The notes: a model not told the origin generated them from the sequence alone. A stretch of 45,873 nt of DNA from an uncultured Blautia sp. (GCA_900539525.1 UQCM01000018.1:1-45873), one strand, 5' to 3'. Shown: positions 34,754-43,073, numbered from the stretch's first letter. A program made the numbers and translations.

Positions 34754-35335
34754 ATGCCTATTAATTTACAAAAAGGACAGAAAGTAGATCTTACCAAAGG
34801 GAATCCAAGTTTGAAGAAAATCATGGTCGGTCTTGGATGGGACGTAAATATTTATGATTCCGGAGCGGATTTTGACCTGGATGCGGCAGCATTTATGGTA
34901 GGAGAAAACGGAAAATGCCCCACGGAGAAGGAATTTGTGTTCTATGGAAACCTGACCCATGCCAGCGAGTCTGTCAAACATATGGGTGACAATCTGACCG
35001 GCGAAGGTGAAGGTGACGATGAACAGATCGAAGTGGATCTGACAAAGGTTCCGGCAAATGTTTCGAAAATCGTATTTACGGTTACCATTTATGATGCGGA
35101 TGTGAGAAGACAGAATTTTGGACAGGTTTCCAATGCATTTATCCGTATCGTGGATGAATCCACCGACCAGGAGCTGATCCGCTATGATCTGGGAGAGGAC
35201 TTCTCCATCGAAACGGCTGTCGTGGTAGGAGAGCTGTACCGTCATGGCGGCGGATGGAAGTTTAATGCCATTGGCAGCGGTTTCCAGGGCGGACTGGCAG
35301 CACTTTGCGGACATTATGGTATTGAGGTAGCTTAA
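34754..35335 (+). CDS. TerD family calcium-binding stress protein, paralogue 1
   Basis: 193 aa, the full TerD length. The canonical opening PINLQKGQKVDLTKGNP, the first acidic cluster DFDLDAAAFMV and the second acidic loop HMGDNLTGEGEGDDEQI (about 75-92), which form the paired Ca2+ sites in TerD structures, are all present, as is YDLGEDFSIETAVV near the C-terminus. AAGGAGGAGAG lies 7 bp before the ATG, the strongest ribosome binding site of the operon. TerD proteins are cytoplasmic, sometimes membrane-associated, Ca2+-binding beta-sandwich proteins that protect against tellurite, oxidative and other stresses. Confidence 0.96.
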   Translation: MPINLQKGQKVDLTKGNPSLKKIMVGLGWDVNIYDSGADFDLDAAAFMVGENGKCPTEKEFVFYGNLTHASESVKHMGDNLTGEGEGDDEQIEVDLTKVPANVSKIVFTVTIYDADVRRQNFGQVSNAFIRIVDESTDQELIRYDLGEDFSIETAVVVGELYRHGGGWKFNAIGSGFQGGLAALCGHYGIEVA

Positions 35336-35404
35336 GACATGGCAGGCATTCGGGGATGAACAGGTTTTGTCCCCGTAGCACAGGAATCACAGGAGGAAAA
35401 GAAT

Positions 35405-35986
35405 ATGCCAATTAATTTACAGAAGGGACAGAAAGTAAGTCTTACAAAAGGAAATCCGGGACTGGCAAAGGTTGTCGTAGGACTGGGATGGGATGTGAAT
35501 CAGTATGATACCGGCGGAGACTTTGACCTGGATGCGGCAGCATTTCTGGTGACAGACAGCGGGAAGGTTTCCAGACCTGAGGATTTTGTATTTTACGGAA
35601 ACCTGACCCATCCATCCGGAAGTGTGCAGCATATGGGAGATAACCTGACAGGAGCCGGTGACGGCGATGATGAACAGATCCGCGTATCACTTGCGGAAGT
35701 TCCGGCAAATATTTCAAAGATCGTTTTTACGGTTACGATCTACGATGCAGAGACCAGGAGACAGAATTTTGGTCAGGTCAACAATGCATTTATCAGAGTT
35801 TACAATGAGATCACCGGGGAAGAACTGGTGAGATACGACCTGGGAGAGGATTTTTCGATTGAGACAGCGGCTGTTTTCGGAGAGCTGTACAAGAACGGAA
35901 ACGAGTGGAAATTCAATGCCATCGGCAGCGGATACCAGGGCGGCCTGGCAGCACTCTGTGCAAACTTCGGGGTAGATGTGGAATAA
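35405..35986 (+). CDS. TerD family calcium-binding stress protein, paralogue 2
   Basis: 193 aa and very similar to the preceding protein over its whole length, so a tandem duplicate. It keeps DFDLDAAAFLV, HMGDNLTGAGDGDDEQI and YDLGEDFSIETAAV, hence both calcium loops. CAGGAGGAAAAG precedes the ATG. The 69-bp gap before it can form CGGGGA/TCCCCG, a small attenuating or stabilising stem. Confidence 0.96.
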   Translation: MPINLQKGQKVSLTKGNPGLAKVVVGLGWDVNQYDTGGDFDLDAAAFLVTDSGKVSRPEDFVFYGNLTHPSGSVQHMGDNLTGAGDGDDEQIRVSLAEVPANISKIVFTVTIYDAETRRQNFGQVNNAFIRVYNEITGEELVRYDLGEDFSIETAAVFGELYKNGNEWKFNAIGSGYQGGLAALCANFGVDVE

Positions 35987-36050
35987 TCAGAATCAATAGT
36001 TACTGCAAAATGAAGAGCAGGAAAGCAGATATACAAAAGGAGGAAATAGA

Positions 36051-36641
36051 ATGTCGATCAGTTTACAAAAAGGACAGAAGGTCAGTCTGACGAAGGAAAG
36101 CGCAGGTCTTTCCAGAATCGTTGTGGGGCTGGGCTGGGATGAAGCACCGAGGGCAAGGGGAGGATTGTTTGCGCCGAAGCCAAAGCCCATCGACTGTGAC
36201 GCTTCAGCAATTATGCTGCAGGGCGGAAAGCTGCGGGCATCAGGCGATGTGATCTATTTTGCAAATCTTCGTCACAAGACGGGCACGGTTCAGCATATGG
36301 GAGATAATCTTACAGGAGCCGGTGATGGTGACGATGAGCAGATCGTGATCGATCTGGAGCATATGCCTTCCGAATATGACAGAATCGTGATCGTGGTAAA
36401 TATTTATCAGGCTGCCCAGAGAAATCAGCATTTTGGAATGATCCGGAATGCGTTTATCCGCCTGGTGGATGCAAAGACCAACCGTGAAATGTGCAAGTAT
36501 AACCTGACGGAGAACTATCAGGATATGACGGCGATGATCTTCGGAGAAGTTTACCGTCATAACGGTGAATGGAAATTTAATGCGATTGGTCAGGGAACAC
36601 GTGATAACAGCATTGGAGAACTTGTAAAAAAATATAACTAA
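36051..36641 (+). CDS. TerD family protein, divergent paralogue 3
   Basis: 196 aa. The opening SISLQKGQKVSLTKE and the second calcium loop HMGDNLTGAGDGDDEQI are preserved, but the first acidic cluster DFDLDAAAF is changed to PIDCDASAIML and is preceded by an extra basic Gly/Pro-rich insert (EAPRARGGLFAPKPK). The C-terminus keeps EWKFNAIGQG. This is a distinct TerD subtype, probably with altered metal affinity or a different partner, rather than a simple copy. Its gene ends 19 bp before the calcium ATPase gene. AAAGGAGGAAAT gives a strong ribosome binding site. Confidence 0.94.
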   Translation: MSISLQKGQKVSLTKESAGLSRIVVGLGWDEAPRARGGLFAPKPKPIDCDASAIMLQGGKLRASGDVIYFANLRHKTGTVQHMGDNLTGAGDGDDEQIVIDLEHMPSEYDRIVIVVNIYQAAQRNQHFGMIRNAFIRLVDAKTNREMCKYNLTENYQDMTAMIFGEVYRHNGEWKFNAIGQGTRDNSIGELVKKYN

Positions 36642-36660
36642 CAACAGGAGAGTATAAAGC

Positions 36661-39321
36661 ATGAAATTTAATGGACTTACTGATAAAGAAGTGGAGGCCT
36701 CACGGCGTCAGTACGGGACAAATGAGATTCCTGATTCCGAACCCACTACCTTCTGGCAGGAGTTTAAAGAGACTTTCGGAGACCCGATGATCAGGATCCT
36801 TCTGGCGATCGCGGCATTGATGATCGTTATGTTTTTCTTTGGCTATGCGGAAATTTATGAGCCTCTGGGAACCATTGTTGCCGTATTGATCGTTGCGGTC
36901 GTTTCTGCAAAGACAGGTGTGGCCAGCGATACCAAATACCGGGAATTGAAGGACAGCACAGAGAAGGACAAATGTAAGGTATACCGCAACGGGCTGGTCA
37001 CAGTCATTGATGTGGATGATGTGGTGACAGGAGACAAAGTGCTCCTGCAGTCCGGTGACAAGATTCCGGCAGACGGTATCCTGGTATCCGGTTCCCTGCG
37101 TGTGGATAATTCCGCACTGAACGGGGAGGCAGAGGAATGTAAAAAGACAGCCGCAGAGGAAGGCTTCGAGCTGGCTGAGGATATGACGGGAGACACCTTT
37201 GTGGATGCCCACTCTCTTTTCAGAGGTGCGGTCGTATTTGACGGCGAGGGTGTCCTGGATGTAAGAAGAGTCGGTCTGAAGACCATGATGGGTAAGATGG
37301 CAGAGGAGATGCAGGAGGACGAGCCGGATTCTCCGCTGAAGGTGAAGCTTGCGAAGCTGGCAAAGCAGATCTCTACTTTTGGTTATATCGGTGCGATCGT
37401 GATCGCTGTCCTGTATTTTGCATATTTTATCATTACGGCAGGCGGCCCGGCGGAATTCTTTGCACTGGGTGTCCAGGAGGTTATCACAAAGATCGTAGAA
37501 GCCGTATCACTGGCAGTCGTTATTATCGTCTGTGCGGTTCCTGAGGGACTGCCGCTGATGATCTCCCTCGTTCTGATGCAGAATACCAGCAAGATGCTGG
37601 ATCACAACGTACTGGTCAGAAAAGCAGAGGGTATTGAGACCGCCGGTTCCCTGAACATCTTGTTCAGTGATAAGACAGGTACGATCACCAAGGGTATGCT
37701 GGAAGTGGTCGACTTCTTTACGGCAGATGGAAATTCTATTGAGATTTCTGAACTGAGCAAGCACAGTCAGGTAAAAGGTCTGGTGGATCTTGCCATCGGA
37801 AAGAATACCCAGTCCATGTTTGACTCCTCTCACAGAGTGATCGGAGGAAATGCCACAGATCAGGCACTCATGAAATTTATCGGAGAGCAGACCTTCCTGG
37901 CATTGCAGTCCAATCAGGACTGTGCTGTGACAGAAAGCCAGGGATTTAACTCGGCAAACAAATTCAGCCAGGCGAGGATCGAAAGTCTTGGAAAGACGTT
38001 TTATAAGGGTGCGCCGGAGAAGCTTCTGGCTGCAGCGAAATATTATCTGGATGAGAGCGGCAGAGTAGAGAAGATCGATCAGGATGTCCTGAACCGGAAG
38101 ATCGATGAGCTGGCATCTAAGGCCATGCGTGTACTGGCATTCGGATATTCCCAGAAACCGATGGTGGAAAATGCCATCAACGATGATGTGGTCATTATCG
38201 GTCTTGTGGGTATTCGTGATGATGTACGAGCAGAGGCAAGAGAAGCTATTATTCAGGTTCAGAACGCCGGAATCCAGGTAGTCATGATCACCGGAGACCG
38301 TCTGGAGACGGCTGTTGCCATTGCCAAAGATGCAGGACTTCTGAAGGATAAGAGTGACCGGGCGCTTTCTTCTGCTCAGTTAAATGAGATGTCGGATGAG
38401 GAAGTAAAGGCGATCATTCCTCATATCCGTGTCATCGCACGTGCGCTGCCTACGGATAAGTCCAGAATGGTAAGACTCTGTCAGGAGATGAATCTGGTCG
38501 TAGGTATGACAGGTGACGGTGTCAACGATTCACCGGCGCTGAAGCGCGCAGACGTGGGCTTTGCCATGGGAAGCGGTACAGAGGCTGCCAAGGAAGCCGG
38601 AAAGATCGTTATCCTGGATGACAACTTCAAATCCATCAAAGATGCCATCTGGTATGGAAGAACGATTTACCATAATATCCTGAAATTCTGTAAATTCCAG
38701 CTGGTTATCAATGTGGCGGCTGTTGTGGTAAGTGCCATTGCTCCATTCTTTGGCGTGGAGGAGCCTCTGAAGGTAACGCATCTGCTCTTTGTCAACCTGG
38801 TCATGGACGGTCTTGGTGCCATCATGCTCGGTAATGAGCCGGCACTGAAGAAATATATGAGTGAGAAGCCGAGGAGAAGAGACGAGAGCATTGTCAGCCG
38901 TTCTATGATGGCCCAGATCATTACGATGGGTGCATGGCTTACCGCTGTCAGCTTCGTTTATCTGAAGGTTCCGTTCTTCCGGGGGCTGTTTGAGACAGAT
39001 AAACAGCATCTGACAGGATATTTTGTACTGTTTATCGTAAGTGCACTGTTTAACGGATTCAATGTGCGTGATGACGGATTCGGAATCTTTAAAGGCCTGA
39101 ATGAAAATACAGGTTTCCTGAAGGTGTTCTTCGCCATCATCGCGGTACAGTTCCTGATCGTAAATGCAGCTGTTATTCCTCTGGCACCCTTCCAGTGGAT
39201 CGGAAATATGTTCAGCTGTGTACCGTTTGGAATAAAGGGCTGGGTGGCAGTTATTCTGCTGGCAGTGACGATGATTCCGGTAGATCTGGTCCGCAAGCTG
39301 TTTGTGAATAAAAAGGGATGA
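36661..39321 (+). CDS. Calcium-translocating P-type ATPase, plasma-membrane (PMCA) type
   Basis: 886 aa, ten predicted membrane helices. Exports Ca2+ using ATP. Seen: actuator motif SALNGEAEECKK, phosphorylation site FSDKTGTITKG with Asp337, hinge MTGDGVNDSPALKRADVG, nucleotide-domain KGAPEKLL. In M4 the sequence is CAVPEGLPL (Glu kept), in M5 QLVINVAAVV and in M6 NLVMDGLGAIML; Asn in M5 and Asn/Asp in M6 without the second M5 acidic ligand of SERCA fit a PMCA-like pump moving one Ca2+. No calmodulin-binding tail is present. CAGGAGAG precedes the ATG. It sits inside the TerD operon and its stop codon overlaps the start of the HAD gene, so it is a functional member of the stress system. Confidence 0.93.
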   Translation: MKFNGLTDKEVEASRRQYGTNEIPDSEPTTFWQEFKETFGDPMIRILLAIAALMIVMFFFGYAEIYEPLGTIVAVLIVAVVSAKTGVASDTKYRELKDSTEKDKCKVYRNGLVTVIDVDDVVTGDKVLLQSGDKIPADGILVSGSLRVDNSALNGEAEECKKTAAEEGFELAEDMTGDTFVDAHSLFRGAVVFDGEGVLDVRRVGLKTMMGKMAEEMQEDEPDSPLKVKLAKLAKQISTFGYIGAIVIAVLYFAYFIITAGGPAEFFALGVQEVITKIVEAVSLAVVIIVCAVPEGLPLMISLVLMQNTSKMLDHNVLVRKAEGIETAGSLNILFSDKTGTITKGMLEVVDFFTADGNSIEISELSKHSQVKGLVDLAIGKNTQSMFDSSHRVIGGNATDQALMKFIGEQTFLALQSNQDCAVTESQGFNSANKFSQARIESLGKTFYKGAPEKLLAAAKYYLDESGRVEKIDQDVLNRKIDELASKAMRVLAFGYSQKPMVENAINDDVVIIGLVGIRDDVRAEAREAIIQVQNAGIQVVMITGDRLETAVAIAKDAGLLKDKSDRALSSAQLNEMSDEEVKAIIPHIRVIARALPTDKSRMVRLCQEMNLVVGMTGDGVNDSPALKRADVGFAMGSGTEAAKEAGKIVILDDNFKSIKDAIWYGRTIYHNILKFCKFQLVINVAAVVVSAIAPFFGVEEPLKVTHLLFVNLVMDGLGAIMLGNEPALKKYMSEKPRRRDESIVSRSMMAQIITMGAWLTAVSFVYLKVPFFRGLFETDKQHLTGYFVLFIVSALFNGFNVRDDGFGIFKGLNENTGFLKVFFAIIAVQFLIVNAAVIPLAPFQWIGNMFSCVPFGIKGWVAVILLAVTMIPVDLVRKLFVNKKG

Positions 39322-40088
39322 TGGTATTTCACTCGGACCTGGACAATACCATGATCTATTCTTATAAGCATGACATCGGAAATGAAAAAAGATGCGTGGA
39401 AATCTACCAGGGAAGAGAAATCTCCTATGTGACAGACAGAACCCATGAACTGCTCCGACAGGTGCAGGACAGGGTTCTGTTTGTTCCTACTACGACGCGG
39501 ACAACGGAGCAGTACCGCCGGATCGATCTGGGGATCGGACCGGTCCGGTATGCACTTACCTGCAATGGAGGGGTTTTGCTGGTGGATGGTCAGGAGGATG
39601 AGACCTGGTATCTGGAGTCCCTGGTGCAGATCAGAGAAAGCCGGGATGAGCTTGCGAGAGCGGAGAGGATTCTGGAGAAGGATCCGCGGCGAAGCTTTGA
39701 GGTTCGTAATATCAGAGGGCTGTTTCTCTTTACAAAAACTGAACAGCCGATGGAATCTGTGGCGATATTGCGTCAAGGGTTGAATACCGGACTGGTAGAT
39801 GTATTTTCCAATGGAACAAAGGTCTATGTCGTTCCGGTACGGCTGAATAAAGGGACAGCTGTCAGGCGTTTCCGGAAGAAGATAGCTGCGGACGGGGTAA
39901 TCGCGGCAGGTGACAGTGAATTTGATCTTCCCATGCTTGCGCAGGCGGATATCGGGCTTGCGCCGGAGGGGTTAAGAGGAAGGTGTACTCCGGGAGAGAC
40001 GGTTCTGTATATGGGACGGGACAGGATTTTCTCGGAGAGTATACTGGAATATATACGATGTTGGGGTCAAAAGCATTTGACCCCATGA
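39318..40088 (+). CDS. HAD-superfamily phosphatase of the Ter locus
   Basis: 256 aa. The N-terminal HSDLDNTMIYSYK holds the DxD nucleophile pair (Asp7, Asp9); TTTRTTEQYRRI is motif II, a C2-type cap lies between about 75 and 185, the lysine of NKGTAVRRF is motif III and AAGDSEFDLPML is motif IV. This is the sucrose-phosphatase/Cof-like HAD subgroup, and HAD phosphatases are regular members of the Ter biosynthetic module, where one would remove a phosphate from the phosphoribosyl product. The start overlaps the ATPase stop (ATGA). The last ~11 residues (CWGQKHLTP) are encoded by a family A repeat that begins at 40059, so the natural C-terminus was probably slightly different. Confidence 0.87.
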   Translation: MMVFHSDLDNTMIYSYKHDIGNEKRCVEIYQGREISYVTDRTHELLRQVQDRVLFVPTTTRTTEQYRRIDLGIGPVRYALTCNGGVLLVDGQEDETWYLESLVQIRESRDELARAERILEKDPRRSFEVRNIRGLFLFTKTEQPMESVAILRQGLNTGLVDVFSNGTKVYVVPVRLNKGTAVRRFRKKIAADGVIAAGDSEFDLPMLAQADIGLAPEGLRGRCTPGETVLYMGRDRIFSESILEYIRCWGQKHLTP

Positions 40089-40251
40089 TGCCTTCGGATT
40101 TTTCCGCGCTCCCGCGCTCCCAAAATCCGAAAAACATTCGAAATCCGCTCATTTTTCTTCGAAAAATGGCTACTTTCTCATGTTTAGCGGGTCCCAAAGT
40201 CATGATTTTTCATGCAAGCATGAAAATCATGACCTTTTGACCCTGGCATCA
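40059..40251 (+). repeat. Repeat family A, full-length 193-bp element
   Basis: Starts TGTTGGGGTCAAAAGC, contains the stem GGGGTCAAA/TTTGACCCC, then GATGCC, a ~95-bp middle (shared with 44385-44485), the long hairpin CATGATTTTTCATGC/GCATGAAAATCATG and ends GACCCTGGCATCA. GATGCC near the left and GGCATC at the right are inverted to each other. The 5' end overlaps the last codons of the HAD gene. No coding capacity; a MITE- or REP-like element. Confidence 0.88.
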
Positions 40252-40280
40252 TATATACTGAATCATCAACTTGTCATATA

Positions 40281-40316
40281 GAGGCTTTTCGGAGTAATCC
40301 GGGAGGCTTCTTTTTT
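40281..40316 (+). terminator. Terminator of the Ter effector operon
   Basis: GAGGCTTTTCGGA pairs with TCCGGGAGGCTTC through Watson-Crick and G-U pairs around a GTAA loop, followed by TTTTTT (40311-40316). Confidence 0.82.
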
Positions 40317-40363
40317 GTTGCCTGCACATATGTTAATAGAAAGACGGATAGGTGGGAGAGCTT

Positions 40364-42139
40364 ATGGCAACCGACCAGAAAATTGAAAATCTTTTAAACC
40401 TTGCGCTGGATGCAACCCCCGAAGAAAGAGAAAAATCTCCGGTGCTGATGGTGGGATATGATGAGGCAGATCAAAGATGGGATATCATTGTAAAATATAC
40501 AGGTAACATTCAGCGTCTGGAGGATGAAGAGGTCCGGATCACAGAGCTGTCAAATGAATATGCGATCATCAATCTGCCGGAATCACGGATCGATGAACTG
40601 TCTTCACAGGTAGAGATTGAATACATTGAAAAACCGAAGAGACTGTATTTCTCTGTAAATCAGGGAAAAGCGGTCTCCTGTGTCAGTGCCCTGCAGACAG
40701 CACAGTATGATCTGTTCGGACAGGGAATCATTGTAGCGGTGCTGGACTCCGGTGTGGACTATGCTCATCCCGACTTTCGAAATGAGGATGGGACCACAAG
40801 GATCCTGGCGCTTTGGGATCAGACAGCAGCAGGGACACCGCCGGAAGGATACCGGATCGGGGCAGAGTTTACGAGAGAGCAGATCAATGAAGCACTGGCG
40901 GCACCTTCGGCACAGGAGAGATACCGCATTGTGCCTTCCAGAGATCTCACCGGTCACGGCACGGGAGTGCTTGGTATTGCTGCGGGAAACGGTCGCGCAT
41001 CCGGCGGGCGGTACCGGGGGATGGCATCCCGCAGTGATCTGCTGGTGGTAAAGCTGGGGCTGCCGCGCCCGGGCTCCTTTCCAAGGACGACCGAGCTGAT
41101 GCAGGCAGTAGACTATGTGATCAAGAAAGCCATCGAATTTGGAAAACCCATCGCCATTAACTTAAGCTTTGGCACGGTATACGGAGGGCACGACGGAACA
41201 AGTCTTCTGGAAACCTATCTGAATGACATGTCTAATATCTGGAAGACTACGATTCTGGCAGGAACGGGAAATGAGGGAAGTGCAGCGGGCCATACCTCGG
41301 GACTTCTGGAAACGGGAAAGATGCAGGAGGTGGAGGTGGGAATTGCACCGGGGGAGGCTTCCTTTAACATCCAGCTGTGGAAGTCCTATGTAGATGAGAT
41401 GGATCTTTTTCTGTTTCATCCCTCCGGGGAGAGCATTGGCCCGCTGCGGGAAACTCTGGGGCCGCAGCGTTACCGGATGGGTGATACAGAGCTGCTGATG
41501 TTCTATGGGAAACCGAGCCCTTACAGTGCTTCCCAGGAGATTTTTCTTGACTTTCTGCCAGTCCGTGATTTCGTAGACAGTGGTGTGTGGCGTGTGCGTC
41601 TGGTACCTGGACGAATCGTAGACGGACGATATCATATGTGGCTGCCGTCGGAAGGTGCCGTAAATATCGGAACACGTTTCTACAGACCCTCACCGGATGT
41701 TACACTTACGATTCCATCGTCCGCCACAAAGCTGATCTCGGTAGGCGCATATGATTCCCGGCTGATGATCTATGCTCCTTTTTCCGGGCGGGGGTATACC
41801 AGGGGAAATCATTTTGTAAAGCCGGATCTGGCAGCGCCTGGCGTGGATATTATGACAACAGCGCCCGGCGGCGGCTACCGTCCCATGACAGGAACATCCT
41901 TTGCTGTGCCTTTTGTGACGGGTGCGGCGGCCATGCTGATGCAGTGGGGGATCATCGATGGAAATGATCCATTCCTCTATGGAGAGAAAGTGAAAGCCTA
42001 TCTGCGCCGGGGTGCCAGACAGATCCCGGGATTTGAACAGTGGCCAAATCCGCAGATGGGGTATGGGGTGCTGTGTGTGCGGGATAGTTCCAAGGGAATT
42101 ATTTCTGAAAAATGGCAGACTGTCAGTGCTGAAGATTGA
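40364..42139 (+). CDS. Csp-type subtilisin-like serine protease (S8)
   Basis: 591 aa from ATG 40364 (GGTGGGAG about 6 bp upstream). No signal peptide. An N-terminal prodomain (about 1-85) precedes a catalytic domain with an intact triad: Asp128 in VLDSGVDYAHPDF, His198 in LTGHGTGVLGIAAGNG and Ser512 in MTGTSFAVPFVTG. A jelly-roll-like insert lies between about 330 and 470, as in the Csp germination proteases of Clostridia, where such enzymes cleave the spore-cortex hydrolase precursor; other Lachnospiraceae members have no known substrate. The normal C-terminus seems to end shortly after GYGVLCVRDS; here the last ~17 residues (KGIISEKWQTVSAED) read into foreign DNA whose other frame codes a GH32 fragment. 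The catalytic core is unaffected. Confidence 0.88.
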   Translation: MATDQKIENLLNLALDATPEEREKSPVLMVGYDEADQRWDIIVKYTGNIQRLEDEEVRITELSNEYAIINLPESRIDELSSQVEIEYIEKPKRLYFSVNQGKAVSCVSALQTAQYDLFGQGIIVAVLDSGVDYAHPDFRNEDGTTRILALWDQTAAGTPPEGYRIGAEFTREQINEALAAPSAQERYRIVPSRDLTGHGTGVLGIAAGNGRASGGRYRGMASRSDLLVVKLGLPRPGSFPRTTELMQAVDYVIKKAIEFGKPIAINLSFGTVYGGHDGTSLLETYLNDMSNIWKTTILAGTGNEGSAAGHTSGLLETGKMQEVEVGIAPGEASFNIQLWKSYVDEMDLFLFHPSGESIGPLRETLGPQRYRMGDTELLMFYGKPSPYSASQEIFLDFLPVRDFVDSGVWRVRLVPGRIVDGRYHMWLPSEGAVNIGTRFYRPSPDVTLTIPSSATKLISVGAYDSRLMIYAPFSGRGYTRGNHFVKPDLAAPGVDIMTTAPGGGYRPMTGTSFAVPFVTGAAAMLMQWGIIDGNDPFLYGEKVKAYLRRGARQIPGFEQWPNPQMGYGVLCVRDSSKGIISEKWQTVSAED

Positions 42140-42377
42140 CCGTAAGTTTTCAGGCTCCAGAAGAGCAATTATTCACCAGAGAAGAAGTAAGGTGAATTGG
42201 GGGATGGGAGAATTAAAATTTAGAATTATTCTAGACAGATTTAACGTAGAAGTATTTGTAAATAATGGAGAACAGGTTCTTACAGCTACTATGTATACAA
42301 ATCAGACTGCAGAGGGTATCTCGTTTTTCGCTGACGGAGCAGCAAACATAGATGTTGTGAAATATGATCTGATCTGA
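42113..42377 (+). pseudogene. 3' remnant of a GH32 sucrose-6-phosphate hydrolase/levanase
   Basis: About 85 codons matching only the C-terminal beta-sandwich of GH32 enzymes: KIDRKFSGSRRAII, then RIILDRFNVEVFVNNGEQVL and the closing GISFFADGAANIDVVKY. The catalytic five-bladed propeller domain is absent. The remnant starts within the last codons of the subtilisin gene in a different frame and has no start codon of its own. In intact genomes GH32 sucrases often precede a PfkB fructokinase, which is what follows here, also broken. Confidence 0.88.
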
Positions 42378-42613
42378 GAAAAGTGAGAATGACAGCAAAG
42401 CAGACCATGCTCGGTGCGAAAAGTGTGCCAGCTCCTCATGAGTGAGGGGGCAGGGAGATGAGGTGCGCAGAAGGAGTATGTCATGCAAAGCATGATGCGC
42501 ACCTCGCATTAAGTATGCCAAGGCATACTTAAATTATCTTCGTTGCCGTGAGGATATTGGTTGAGGACTGGATGAAGAACAGTTACGAATATATTTAAAG
42601 GAGATCAGACAAT
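42378..42613 (+). repeat. Intergenic hairpins between the sucrase and fructokinase remnants
   Basis: GAGGTGCGCA (42460-42469) pairs perfectly with TGCGCACCTC (42496-42505), enclosing a second stem CATGC-AAA-GCATG; right after it comes AAGTATGCC-AA-GGCATACTT (42511-42530). The group looks like a palindromic intergenic element in the old sucrose operon. AAAGGAGATC at 42597 is the fructokinase ribosome binding site. Confidence 0.75.
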
Positions 42614-42943
42614 ATGAGAAGCTATGATGTAACCGAATTAGGTGAATTACTGATTGATTTTACAGAAAATGGGAAAAGCGATCAGGGAAACCCGTTATTT
42701 GAGGCAAATCCGGGTGGTGGACCGTGTAATGTATTAGCAATGCTTGTAAAGTTGGGGCATAAAACTGCATTTATCGGCAAAGTCGGAAATGACTTTTTTG
42801 GAGAACAGCTAAGAACAGCAATTACGGAAGTCGGGATTGATTCATCTTATCTCCGTACAGACGATGTGGTTCATACGACTCTTGCAATGGTACATACTTA
42901 TCCAGATGGCGATAGAGACTTATATCATTTCCAGTGGCGATGA
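42614..42943 (+). pseudogene. 5' remnant of a PfkB-family fructokinase
   Basis: A good start and ribosome binding site, then about 103 residues of a normal ribokinase-family sugar kinase: VTELGELLIDF, ANPGGGPCNVLAMLVKLG (sugar-binding region) and AFIGKVGNDFFGEQL. Homology stops at TYPDGDRDL, about one third of the usual ~320 aa, and the frame ends seven residues later. The ATP-binding C-terminal domain with the catalytic Asp is missing. It is a truncated gene at a recombination junction near 42922. Confidence 0.9.
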
Positions 42944-43073
42944 AAATGGTAATGATGATGAGTTAAAAGCATTGGAAATTTTGAAAAATGGCTCTTCTAT
43001 AACGGCGAAACAAATGGCGGAACGAATGAATATAAGTCCCAGAAAGGTAAGCCGTCTAAAATTGTGGCACTGA
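42924..43073 (+). pseudogene. 3' tail of a helix-turn-helix regulator
   Basis: From the fructokinase breakpoint another frame reads GDENGNDDELKALEILKNG, then ITAKQMAERMNISPRKVSRL and a stop. This resembles the C-terminal winged helix of AlbA_2/Schlafen-type ATP-binding regulators. No start or upstream part is present, so it is a fragment joined to the kinase gene by recombination. Confidence 0.55.

Noticed and set aside
25332..40088. Reading the locus simply as tellurite resistance
   Set aside because: TerD/TelA names come from tellurite plasmids, but the biosynthetic enzymes and calcium pump argue for a broader stress role; the sequence does not show tellurite as the substrate.
42460..42530. 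Nested stems considered as a tRNA or structured RNA gene
   Set aside because: No T-loop GTTCRA motif, no anticodon arm and no acceptor geometry; it looks like a palindromic repeat.
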